From: Toxoplasma gondii ME49
Taxonomy: Eukaryota; Apicomplexa; Conoidasida; Eucoccidiorida; Sarcocystidae
DNA length: 64,000 bases
Reading direction: 5' to 3'
Assembly (NCBI RefSeq): GCF_000006565.2
Contig: NC_031474.1
Span: 806,001-870,000 of the forward strand
The translations under genes and the position numbers were made by a program. Shown here one piece after another: positions 24,395-36,209 of the stretch; the stretch's first letter is position 1, and every line of letters begins with the position of its first letter. The notes under the pieces were generated by a model. It ran no database searches, had not been told where the DNA came from, and worked only from the letters and a program-made list of their open reading frames with translations.

Positions 24395-26258
24395 GTTAAG
24401 GGCCAACTATCAAGTGTCTCGGATTTCCCGCCTCTGTTAACTTCTTCCCGGTCTGCATCGTTTGCCACTGAATGTCCGAGTGTCTGCTCGTGGCTTCCTC
24501 CGCCGTGTTGTGCGCCGATCGAGCGGGCGGCTAAACGGCTTCGGGCCACCTGCTGCAGGGAAAGGGATGGGCTTGGGGGAGGGTTGATTCCCCCAATTGA
24601 GGGATAAAATTTTGCATGTCTGGCGTCTGCAGTGCATCTGTACCAGTTCGTCGCGTCACTTCATGCACAGACAGAAATATGCAGATGCGTGCCGCTGCCC
24701 TTGTTTTTATCCGAACGATAGGCTGTCCGGTTACTCAAAGGCATCCTAGAGCAACTGACGCATTTTTTCCTCATAATATGAGTAAATACTCGGGGCTTAT
24801 GAACAAGCCGACCAGTTATGCGCGGCAACATCTGGGGTAGATAGTTGCACACACCTGAGCTGGAGAGCACCTGTGGCAGCAACACTGTGCCACAACGGGC
24901 ACCACCGCATGCCTCATACAAATCTGTGATATATCTGTGTCTATGTACATATATTAAATAGTGCAGTGACTGTCTGGACATCTAGTAAATCTCTATGAAA
25001 ATGTCTTAGCTTATGTGTATACTATCAGACGTTGGTAGAGGGTTAGCGGCTAAACATAGAACATGGAAACGATGTCTGAATCTCGGACCGAGTGCGCATT
25101 TTGCTTGTGAAACTGCTTTTTCTGAATTGCTCTGGAATAAAGATTTGGTAGTGAGCTTAGCCGCAGAAATTGGAACCGAAGTGAGATGCTATGCCATTGA
25201 AGGCCCGTTGACAAACCCCACGCTTTGTTTCCATTCACGCTTTTTAGCTGAATTCGCAAACAACACTACTGCAAACGCTGACCGTGGTGTGCCGAACAGC
25301 ATACTCATTGTTTAGGAAATTCGTCATCTCTGACAAATACATTCGTCCAGGAACGACTGCGGAGTCGGGAACTGCTGATCTTTTTCAGAGTACAGATTCA
25401 CAAGCGGAAAAATCATTCTCTTGGCCAAGCTGTACCACCCTGTTAATGCAACAATACCATTAAAACATAATCGCCCCAGCGGACGCTATAGCCTGTACGG
25501 CTTTAAAACACTGGAAAGTGTTTATGCGTCAGCTGTCGATGAGCCATATGTATTCCTCACTGTTCAGGAGCGCATGATAATGAAAGAAGTTCATGTCGCA
25601 AACTGTTTTCTCATCGCTAGAGACTGAGCCATGATAAGTAGCCTCCGTCGTCCACGGCGTATGATCACTGAAGAAGCCACGCTCAGTTTCGAGCTCACTG
25701 ACATGCGCGTTGCTGCCACAACAGGCAGCTGAAACGGTTGACTTCTGCGATGGCGACGGAATGGGCGAAACAAGGATGCGGAAAGTCGTCACTTGGAACT
25801 CGACGGGCAACGCTCAAAGTGGCTTGCTCCTTAAGCGAAGCCAAGTTGCATGCTCGTTTTTTTGCACAGCGATGCCAGCAGTCTCGAGTTAAACGGGAAC
25901 AATTATTTGGACGCTGTGTTGCCTGCACATACGCCTGCCCAAACTCAAATACATCTGTATGTCATGACCGCTTTCATCGACTTGTATCAGTACCTATTTA
26001 CATATGTAGAGATATGTTTTTGTCTTTTTCCAGTCTGACTGTTTATAGTGGCATACGTGTTGTTTTCGTTGTGTCATAGCCGTGCGTTTTTGCGACCCTT
26101 TGCAGATGGAGACCAAACGCCGACATAACCGTATCTATCATCAATCACCAGCGTCGCTGTACAAGGGTAGCATCATGAAGATACACCCTACATATGCATG
26201 GTTTGAAGATTCATCGCGATAATCTCTGTCCTGGTGTGGCTTGCTGCTGAGCGTTCGA
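24395..26258. other. Intergenic: FRM2 3' UTR and kinesin promoter region
   Basis: No supportable gene. The sequence turns AT-rich directly after the FRM2 stop. A candidate poly(A) signal AATAAA lies at 25136-25141, about 740 bp downstream of the stop. Open frames here are under 115 codons, overlap on both strands and show no domain. The distal part should contain the promoter and 5' UTR of the tandem kinesin gene. Confidence 0.5.
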
Positions 26259-29200
26259 ATGCCCAAAAGCAAATTGGCAACTTATGCGCTTCCTGAGCAG
26301 CACAATGAGACAACTCTGTTTTTGTTACGAAACTACATCACAAAGCCGATTGCTGAGATGAGAACAGTTGCTCGATCCCGTTGTTCCACTTCTCATATTT
26401 CTCCTTCCGGGCTCCGGTCGTCTCCTCCGCTTTCTCTGATGACTTGTCTTCCCTCTTCTTCGTCTCCGTCTTCGTTTCCTTCTTCGCTGCTGTCTCCACT
26501 AGCCGCACCGCCTCATGATTTGTCTTACCCGGCTCCTCAGCTTTCTTCGTTTTCTGCTCCTACTCTCTCTCTGCATGTGTCGCCGATAAACCGCACTGTA
26601 CCTGATCCTGGTGAATTTACCTCGGCTTCTTTAAGTGACACACGCTTTGGCCCTGACTCACTTCCCCCATGTATCGAGCAAGCGAAAAGTGATACTCGTT
26701 TCGTCACACAACCGGGCAAGAATATTCAGGTGGTCTGCCGTCTGCGCCCGATTCAAAAAGAGTCAGGGAACCGGTCACTCCTTCAGAATTCTGAGCAACA
26801 CCTCGTAGCGTCTCCCCCCTGCAGAGCAAACACCGCTTTCTTCTTACAAGGCAACAGTATCCATGTTCGTCATCCACCGTCCCTCTTGTCGTCCGGAGGC
26901 ACGAGCGGTGGAATAGGCGGTAGAGCATTACAGGAGTACACGTTCGATTACGTGTTTGGTGAGAACAGTTCCCAGCAGGCGATTTTCGAGAGAATAGGTA
27001 CGCCTCTGGTGCTGTCAGTTTGCTCTGGATTCAATGCAACTCTTCTAGCTTATGGACAAAGTTCGAGTGGAAAAACATACACAATTATAGGCGATCGGGA
27101 AAACGATGACGTCTTGCACTACGGGAACAAACACGGTGACGAAGAAATCAAGGAGGGACGAGAGGAACAGAGCGGAACTGCCGGCGTCGAGGCGGGAGGA
27201 AAATTTTCTCATCACCCGTGGACGACATCTATTGAAAGGGAAGGAGCAGGTGATAAAGCACCTGGCTGCAGCGCACGACAGGAAAAGGTGGACGAGGAAA
27301 GAGGGGACAGAAAATTAAGAGAATGTGATGGTTTGTTACCTAGGATGATCAATGGAATATTTACTTGGATAAAAGCAAATGAAAATGCAGCAGTTAAGCG
27401 GTGTGTCCGCACAGCCGCCGTTGAAATCTATAATGAGAATATACGGGACCTTATAAGTGGCAAATGTGGACTTAAGGTACAGAGGCAGAAACAGAACAAA
27501 GGCTCACAAGGAGGTGTCGCCATTGTTGGACTGCAAGATAAATTAGTTAGAGAGCCTCATGAAGCGTTCAGTGTTCTCGAGAAGGCAATCAAGGCAAGAC
27601 GGGCCGCAGCCACACGCATGAACGCGGACTCGAGCAGATCGCACTTCATCTTCCGTATTACCATCCAAGAAATCGTGCTGAACACAGGTAGGTTGCACCA
27701 GCACTTTAACATGTCTGTATACTAATTTTTCTTGCTGCCGAAGCTGGCTTGATTTGAAGTGACTATTTCCTTCATTCCTTGCAGCACTATGTCTAGTCAA
27801 AAATAAGTACAGATATACGCAACTCTCTGTGGGCAAATGCATTTGTGTGTACATGCAGGTTGAGGCGTTGACAGCCACCCGTACGCATTTCTAAACGATG
27901 GTGCGATAGTCTATCTGGTCCAATGGTAACATTCGAAGATGAATGACGGTGACACGTGGTTTTTCCTGGCGACTGCCTCAACTGGTTTTCTTCCCTACTA
28001 TTCTGTAGCACTGTAGGGGGAGGCTGATAGTATGCACATACTCAGAAAAGCGGTTTCTTCACCCTCTCAACATGTTCCTGTCTAGCTGCGCGCTTCCCGG
28101 CAACCGCGTTTTCCTCCAGCGTTCCCTAGCATGGCCAGTCAGTGGCGATTTCTTCCTTACTTTACGGTTGTTCCTTCTGTGCATCGTATCAAAGTTTCAC
28201 TGAGTTCGCTATGTTGGTTCGGTTTGCTGTGTCCCTTTGTGCATTAAGGAGATTCGAAAGTCGGCCGACTCACTGTCGTGGACCTAGCCGGCAGCGAGCG
28301 AGTCGCCAAAACCGGTAGTATGGGTGTAATGCTCCATGAAGGGTCGATGATAAACAAAAGTCTAATGTGTTTGGGCAAAGTTATCAACGCTCTTGCTGCT
28401 CTTGCGGAGAAGAGCAGTGACTCTGGGACTTCCACGAACGCAGCTCTCCCTTCAACCTCGTCGCCCCTTCCCTCTTCATCGTTTGCGCTTCCGCCTTCGT
28501 CGCCAGTGCAGCAGGCGCCCGTGGCTGTGTCTTCCTTGATTGCTTCCTCGTTTGTGCCTTACAGGGATTCAAAGTTGACGCGGGTGCTGCAGGATGCTTT
28601 AGGCGGGAACTCAAATACTTGTCTGATCCTCAGCTGCTCTCAAGATGCCGTACATTTGAGTGAAAGCATCTCGACACTCAGGTTTGGGCAGCGAGCTATG
28701 CGTGTGAAGAACTCCCCAAAAATGAACGTTAAAAGGGCTCATGAGGAGGCGGAGTTTCGTTACAAAAAGAGCCACCAACATCTAGAGGCGGAGTACCAAG
28801 CATTTGTCTCCAGTGTAATGGGCTGGGCTGAATCTGCCGTTCTTAAATTTGCTAAAACTCAGGTGCGTCTCCAATCAGTGTATTCTTCGGAGGCTCGTGA
28901 CTGTTTGCGTTACTCTGCGTCGCGTCTGCCTTCTTCCCTGAATGAGTCACTCGCGCCAAGCAAAAACGGAAACCGTCTTCCTCGTTCTCGTGACAAAAGC
29001 AGAACTCGCATAATCGCCTTCTCTCAAGAAGACAACAGACACCTTTTGAATTCAACAGCGTCCGAAACAAGAGAGCATCACAGTGAAGAAGTACGGTCAG
29101 ATATTGTGGAGGTTTTGTCAGCGTTGCCGAAACCATCAGTGTCCTTTCGGTTGGACAATTTCGACCACGAAGGTTTTCTCGACAAACTACGGCAAAAAGT

Positions 29201-30497
29201 GGACCACATTCTTTACGGGGGTAAACAGGAGTCTTTCAGTGAGAGTATGCCTGATCCTACGCCCGAAGACAGAGTCCTTAACGGAAAGGAGGGATGCGAA
29301 AGGGGAAAAGAAGACAGCTGCCAAAGAGAAACACACGTTCACCCTTCCAAGATGGCTAGTGGCGCCCGCATTTCATCCCAGGGAAACACTCCAGTGTTTG
29401 GTTTCTCCACAGACGGCGAAGAAGGCGAAGAAGACAAAGAAACTTCTGATGAGGAAAATGAAAAGGGAATGCCTCCCAACGCATCAGTGGAAGATGGCAC
29501 TTCTACTTTTTTCTCTGGGATAAGAGCCGTTACACAAACTGGGGCCTCATCTGGGTCAGTAGCACGTGTGCGAAATAACCGCGAGCCTATAGTACGAAAA
29601 CTTGAAGAAGACATTCAGGCCTACGTGGACCTAGGTCAAGAATTCCACCACAGGCAAATGCAATCCCGTTCTTTGTACGCAGATGATGTCAACTTTCGAA
29701 AGTCTTCTCTTGACTCGGTATTCCAGTCAATTCTTCGTATGTCCTCAAAGAGGCAGGATGTATCATTCGAAAAACCATCTCATCCGGATGGGGCACTGTT
29801 GACGTTCAAGGAGAAAATTGTGTCGACAAAGACAACACAGAATGAACTTTGGGCATGCCGAGGGGAGAAGGTAAAATTCCAAAAGAATGACTTGGGCAAT
29901 GTACCCGCGGCAAAGATAGGAACTAAATGTGAAGGGGAACTAGACGATAATTCAAATGGTCCAGATCTCCTTTCTATTGCACCAGAAACAGAAAACGAAG
30001 GGAGACAGCGATCGCATATCCCCCCGCTTTTTCCTGTGAAAGAAGTGGAGCAAGGTGACTGTGAGAAAGGCCGAGCTTCACACCCTGTTGGTGTGAAGGA
30101 GCAGACAGAGCGTCACACATCAGGATTTGTCACTGACTGGATGTGTTCAATGCAAAATAACCAGAAGCTCCAGTTTCCGTTTGTGTGTGCTCGGCGTTCG
30201 AAAACAGAATGCCTTCGGCACGCCATTAAAAAGGACGACGAACTTCGGAAGCAGCAAAGGCAAAAGCTGGGAGAAAAGAAACCCCGTGACGGGGAAAGTG
30301 GCCGCCCAAACGAGACGGCAAACGAAACGCCTTGGCTGTGGGGAAATGTCCTGACGTTGCTTGAACGAGACAGTGCTCAGCAAAACGAGAACCATAGTCT
30401 ACAAGTGTATATAAGATGCCAAGATGAGCACATAAGACAGCTAAACAGCATCATACACATGTTCCTTCAAGATGGAAAAACAGAGAAGCGAAAGTAA
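26259..30497 (+). CDS. Kinesin, N-terminal motor (kinesin-1-like)
   Basis: Microtubule motor ATPase. Two exons, 26259-27687 and 28249-30497, joined in phase 1 (acceptor TTAAG), give 1,225 residues. ATG 26259 is the first Met in the open frame, and its context is weak. After a Ser/Pro-rich leader the motor starts at NIQVVCRLRP (residue 155). Motifs follow: P-loop GQSSSGKT (residues 266-273), switch I NADSSRSH (455-462) at the end of exon 1, switch II DLAGSE (488-493) right after the intron, INKSLMCLGKVI, VPYRDSKLTRVLQ and FGQRAMRVKN (to 631). The FGQRA..KN neck boundary and GQ.SSGKT resemble kinesin-1. The motor is longer than the usual 340 residues because of inserts at about 27094-27330 and 28411-28550. 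The tail of about 590 residues is charged, with little obvious coiled coil. The gene is tandem to FRM2 and convergent with the EF-hand gene. Cargo is unknown. Confidence 0.9.
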
Positions 30498-32269
30498 AGG
30501 ACCACCATGAGGATATCTGTGCAGGAGTACACTCTACCGCAGGGGAGATGCGTGCCGTTTGCTATCTCTTCGCTCAGCGTCACGCTTCCTCTCAGCAAAG
30601 TACGAGGGGATACCGACAGAAGAAAACTGCGAGAAATGAACACTGAAAATGAGTCTCGGTACAGCCAAAAGGTACACGACAGCCGGAGCACACTGGACTG
30701 CAATTACGCCTCGCCATATGGGTTAAGACGCCGTTATGCTGCGTTTCGTCTGTTCGACGTTGAGCGTCCAGAAGTGTAATTTCATCTTCCCTCTGGTAGA
30801 AGAATCTGTAACAGTAGTGCTGATCGAAAAAACACGCGCCATCAACTCTCTTCGTATGAGCAAGTAGTGAATTGAGGAGGCACAGGGGGCCACTCATATC
30901 AAGAAACTTAGAAGACAGCACGCCGCCCCCTCCCCCGCAGTCGGTGCCGGTTGCGAACCCTGTGACACTTTCAAGTGACTACGCTCCAGTGGTTGATGCT
31001 TCTGCCTAGATCCAAAGCCGACGTAGCGTGTGTATGCTTTTGTCAATGTCGTGTCAATATAAAGTGTATCTTCCTGCTTGTATATCGAGCATAAACACTC
31101 GGTCATAAGCGTATGAGTCTCAGTACGGGAAGGGTACCTGTAAATGTTTCGTACGTTTACGCGTGCATTAAATCACACGTGAAATATATTAAATAGATGA
31201 TGTAATTCAATACGACAAATCCACGTTTGCAGCAATTTCATGATGAAGAAGGCGACACAAACCATGGGAATCGCGTGTCATGTAGATAAATGCCTATCTC
31301 CGTTGGTAGTCCCTTCCATATTCCATCCGTTTTAAGGTGATCCAGAAGTGTTGGCTTTTTGTAGTTGTGTCCTTGTGAGCGATCATCCGTGTGTGTGTCC
31401 TGTTTTTCACTTTTTTTGACTTCTGACTGAATAGAGCTTTTTCCGTGGGCTTAGGTACCCAGAGACCCCTCGCCTCGACAGGTAGTGGATGGTGGAACGG
31501 GAGGGGTGTGCCTACGTTTGATTCACACGACGGTTCATCACGGGGCGTCGTTTGTTAACTTCGTTCACCTTGAACGAACACTAGCAGCTTTTTCATTTCT
31601 GCTGTGACAGATGAATCGTACATGCCAGTCGGATGGTTAGCTACATCCATTCCTCTCTCTAAATATATATCGATATCTGTAAGCATCTGCCCGCGTGGAT
31701 GAAGCTCCAGATGGCTGAGTAGCGATGAGTATCCTTGCATATCTGTCTGACTACATTTGAGCAGTGGTGTGTTTAGTGGGTTTTTTGGGGGCAACGTGAT
31801 GGGCTGGTTCGCAAGCGTCCGAAGTAGCAGAGAGCGGGAGATGGTCGTCTGGCAAATACGTGTAACACCTTCATAAAAAAGGGAGCCAAGCGATGCGAAG
31901 TGAACACTGCAATGTACGGTTTCACACAGAACACGTTTGCAAATGGAAGTTGACCATTTCAACCCTTCACATCTCATGGTGCGATTAACAGTAGACGAAT
32001 CTGTCACAAATGCTGCATAGAGGATCCGACCAGGGAATGGTCCTGCAGGTACTTCTCCGGTTTTTCTTTCCAGTGGAGCTGTCTTCTTCCTCTACGCGGG
32101 CGGTCGTCTCCTCGTGTTGATTCTCGGATAGTTGATTCCTTTACGTGCTTTTCTGAAAATCGGGTGACACAGTGAAACACCTCGGTTAATGCGGGTCGTT
32201 CGACTCTGCTACTACAGCAACTTTTTTGGTGCATCCGTGTCTTATTTTGATAAATGCCTTCATACAGTT
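30498..32269. other. Intergenic between convergent kinesin and EF-hand genes
   Basis: Both flanking genes end here, so the 1.8 kb should be two 3' UTRs and their termination zone. It is AT-rich with short tracts such as TATTAAATAGATG near 31188. A minus-strand open frame at 31555-32007 has no recognisable domain and no clear splice link to the EF-hand gene, so it is not called. Confidence 0.5.
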
Positions 32270-33849
32270 TCAGATTTTTGTACCTTCCGCAGTGGATACT
32301 GATACCACACTGTAGGCATCAATCTGAATGGAAGCATCGGAAGCAAACAAGCAATCCAGACAACACGCGCACCGCTGCTTGTTGAGGCGTCCTTGGACTC
32401 TCTCCAAGTATTCCGAAAGCGTTATCCTCTTTTCCTCTCCGCCGTGGCCCTTCTCTTCTTCACCAAATATCGCCTGGATTTCCTGTAGTAGTCCAGAAGC
32501 AGCACGGAGCGTCACAACGCTATACCGAAGCGTTATGGAGGTGAACTACCAGGCAATCCGGTATACGCCTGTCTCTAGATATATCTAGGCGTAAACGTGT
32601 TATATGCTTTGCCGGCCTCATCGTAACTCTCGAGTCACCGGTTCCGTCATAAGGATACACGCATATAAATTTACATTGACAGTTTGATGCGTACCTGGTC
32701 TAGCAGTTCCCTTCCGAAGCGGACGAACAGAATCTGGAGCGTTTGTTCGACACTAATTTCTCCCGTAAAGTTTGTGTCGTACATGAGAAACTGAACAAGA
32801 TTGAAGAAGGAACGGGGTTCCAGGCCTGAACTCGAGCAGCAGAGATATGCTCGTCGGCATGTAGTTTTTCCCTTTCCAATTGTTTACCTTCTCCATAGAA
32901 GAATACGGCGGTGGAATACAGTATCAACGGTCACGGAAGTGCACAAGACATACACACACGCACACTTACATATATTTCTCTATATACGTACACATGCATA
33001 TACGCGCATCATCATACAAGCAGCAAGTGTACCTCGTTCCGGGTGAGGAAATGCTTTTCTGTACTTTGGTGACACAAGTATGTATCTATTACGACTGAAT
33101 AGAGAGCTGACATGACAAATGCTGACAACAAATCGTTGAGCTATCGACCAAACGAAGTTTCGCTCCAGTACAGCGGTGGGGAGCAGTACGGCTAAAACGG
33201 GAGCTTTCCAAAGACAGTGGTGGGGGCGTACGCTATTCATCGGGTTCAGCGGACAAAGAACTCTGCCGTGATCCCTAGTTTTAAAGCATACCTGTGGGAT
33301 CATTAATACTCCTTTGATACATAACGAGGAATTCGTCCCAGCTTATATGCTGGTCTAGATCCTCGTCAAGTTCCCATATGATCACCTCAATCTCTTGCTT
33401 CGGGAAAACAATGGCAAAACACAGCAAGCCCTACGATACCTCTGTCTTTCTCATCACCAGGAAACCGATTCCATGTGGAATGAGCTGAGGCACTGGCTGT
33501 TTTCAAGAGTCTCCCGCTTTCCGCGTCATGTTGCTCCCCTGTGCATTTTCACGATGGTCACTGTATTCGTAGCCCCCTACGCAGGGTCATGGTTTTTCGT
33601 TTTCAGGTGCTCTCATTTCGTCCAATACGCAATCGTGCAATGACGTCGTCGGGTAGCAAAGAGAACTGTGAAAAGTCTTACTTTGGGCATTTTGTGACCG
33701 AGGGAGGCAAGAGCATTGCTGATTTCTTGCAGGCTTAGCTTCCCGTCTTTGTCTGAATCTATCCAGTTGAAAACACGTCGCAAGGCCTCAAGCTCGACGG
33801 CGGTTGGCTGCCCCGCAGTCTCCAGATCGAGGGGGCCGGTTGGCGGCAT
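32270..33849 (-). CDS. Small EF-hand calcium-binding protein
   Basis: Four exons on the minus strand: 33682-33849, 33292-33397, 32695-32825, 32270-32482. Phases are 0, 1 and 0, with 618 nt in total (205 residues). ATG 33849 has AAA before it and a good context. EF-hand 1 has a full loop DSDKDGKLSLQE (residues 31-42). EF-hand 2 is DEDLDQHISWDE (67-78), also with all acidic ligands. EF-hand 3, DTNFTGEISVEQ (108-119), ends in Gln instead of Glu. The fourth unit (about 136-165, FGEEEKGHGGEEKRITLSEYL) is degenerate. The C-terminus carries a Cys cluster RCACCLDC. Two strong sites and two weak ones suggest a calcium sensor of calmodulin/centrin build. It is divergent from HYDIN (2.4 kb apart) and so could be axonemal, but this rests on context only. 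The tail after RLNKQR is the least certain part, because an alternative splice there is possible. Confidence 0.82.
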
Positions 33850-36209
33850 TTTCTCTGCGTTTTTCCTTTGTCTGCATTCCAGGAAAAATGCGTGTTTATT
33901 CACGCAGCATAAGCGGCCAACGGTGTTCAAACGCAGGATAGTTTTGAACACAAGACAAGGTCGGAAAGAAGAAGACGGTGCAAGCAACTATCAGATTCCC
34001 CTCTATGGCACAGCTTCACCGGCCAGCCCGTCCCTTAGTTCGTCTTCTGTACAAAACGGGACCGTAAGTATAGGCATACAGATTTCACCTCCTTTCACGT
34101 CAGTCCAGGTTGGTCAAGAGCATCGTGGACCACGCTAGTCTGTTCTTTCCGTGTGTAGCGACTAGAGTCGGAACAAGCAACAGAGGCCCGATCCAGCAAG
34201 TCGTTTTCTCCCTAGCCCTGGGCTGAGCTTTCACAGCATTAGGGGGCACGTTATCTTGCAAGGCCAAGAACGCAAATGGCCTTTTACTATTCAAAAAGCC
34301 CTATGTCTAAGGCTGGGCTGGTCCACAGTAGAAAAGGCTGCGGAACCCTTCCGTCCAGGCCGCGCTTTCTTGTCCTTCAAAAGAGCACGCCGAGATGCCA
34401 CCAGAGATCGCGAAAGGGTCCACCGGAAACTGAAAACCCCTGCCCCTCTTCGAGTTCGTTCCATGCGATAAAAAAACGTTTTCTGAGTATTTTCAAGTCA
34501 GGTTCACCATGATCTTTGAGGAAACCTCAAGCGACACGATCTCAACCTTTAGACAGCTGGTGGGCCCCTCAAAAATCCCAACAGCTGACATGTTCGCAGT
34601 GACATTTTTGTAGAAAATAACCGCCCAAAGAAAATGACGGGAACGTGGTTAGGTCGCTTTCCTTTCGATGGCCAGACGCCACGTCATATGTGGCATTCTG
34701 TAAGATCGTAGATATTTACAGCTGAAATTCACTTTCTTCCATTGTGTCAACGCTGAATTGAACGCGGACCACAGCGATGCTGGTGAAACGAAGCCACTGC
34801 GTTTGGAGACATCGCAAATGAGGAGAAACGAAGCCGGATTTCGGCAGTCGCATTCTGCGACATGGCTTGCTATGAAGCGTTATTGATCAGCGAAGGCAAT
34901 CCGAGAAAGAACTGTCTCCAGAACTTGCCAAAAATCAACAAACGTTAGTCCTGTGTGCTCCTGGCATACAGACTTCAACAGATGCCACGGGGACCAGGAG
35001 TTTTCATCGAGTCCGAACTTAAACAAAGTCTACGCATTTTTCATGCCTTGTGGTTTTTTCCCCTGGAGCCAGGCCTCCCTGCCTATATCTCCTTTTCATA
35101 TATGGCCCTCAGAAAACCCAACGCACGACAACACACACGTTGCCTTCCACAAAAAACCGAATGTGAGCGAGTTACCGTTTCCGTCTGTTCTCCTCGTCAC
35201 AAAACGGCGAACGAGCCTGACGAGCAAACAAGTCAAACCGCATGAGCGTTTGGTTTTTTTGATTCAGCCCATTTGCCAAACATGCGAAAGGATGATGCCT
35301 GTATATTTATATGCATATGCAGCGGGATCTACGTGTCAAGATCTTTTAGGGTGCATGTGCGTGTACTAATTCGTACACGTAGTTTTCTGGAGTTCGTTGC
35401 GATGTCTCGCAGGAGTGGAGCAACGCGTGATAATGTTGAAACTGTCCAGGACCGAAAAAGAACCTTGATTGGCTTTTTTCTTTCCTTTTTGATTCGACGG
35501 ACAATCACTCAGCAAGCAAAATTTCTGTAGAATTTATGGTTCGTGACTTGTCCCGACTTCAGACGAAACAGACGACGTGAAGATGTCTCGAAACACAAAG
35601 ACTGTCTCACATGCCGTCTCGTTTTCCTCTACACACAACAAGAGATGCCTTCAGATAGGGTGCGTGTGGTCCATTAGCATGTTCGTCTACTTTCACGTGT
35701 ATTAACGGTTCCGTAAGTCCTCTTGTACGTGTGTGTATAATACGTATTCTGTTGACAGATTTTCTTCCAATAGAGAGTGTAGCCTTACTCCAACGAAGTG
35801 AAGCAGCTTTCTAGACCAATGAAAGACGACTTCGTCGTTCTACGGTCCAAGCTCCTTGAGTGTTTCTCCCCTCCTAGTCTGTGAAGCTAACAAGTAGTTC
35901 ATTTAGTCCCGTTTTTCACCTCTTGGAAATGGTATTTGGTCACGCGACCGAGGAGAAGGTGCCGCTCAGGGTCGGTATCTTCGCCTTTATGCTTGCTGAA
36001 GAGAAGGCATCGAGAATGCGGATACCGTATTGGTATTAGGCGATTCATCTATCACCCTTTCACAGCTCTCTACCGCGACGCAGGAGCACAATTTTCCGTG
36101 TCGGTCATTCGTTTTCTTGTGTCCGAAACGACTCTTCGAAAGCTTTTACCGAGCAGAGTATTGCATGTCTTCGTCCTCTTAGTTTCTTTCCTGGCACCAC
36201 CCAAGCAAA
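33850..36209. promoter_or_regulatory. Divergent promoter region shared by the EF-hand gene and HYDIN
   Basis: 2.4 kb between two start codons facing away from each other. No supportable coding sequence is present. The upstream continuation of the EF-hand frame (to about 33987) is probably 5' UTR. The HYDIN side ends in AAAATGG, a strong translation-start context. I could not identify a specific transcription-factor site, so the promoter role is inferred from gene orientation. Confidence 0.4.

Noticed and set aside
31555..32007. Minus-strand 150-codon frame downstream of the EF-hand gene
   Set aside because: No domain, no matching splice phase, and it lies in the expected 3' UTR zone.
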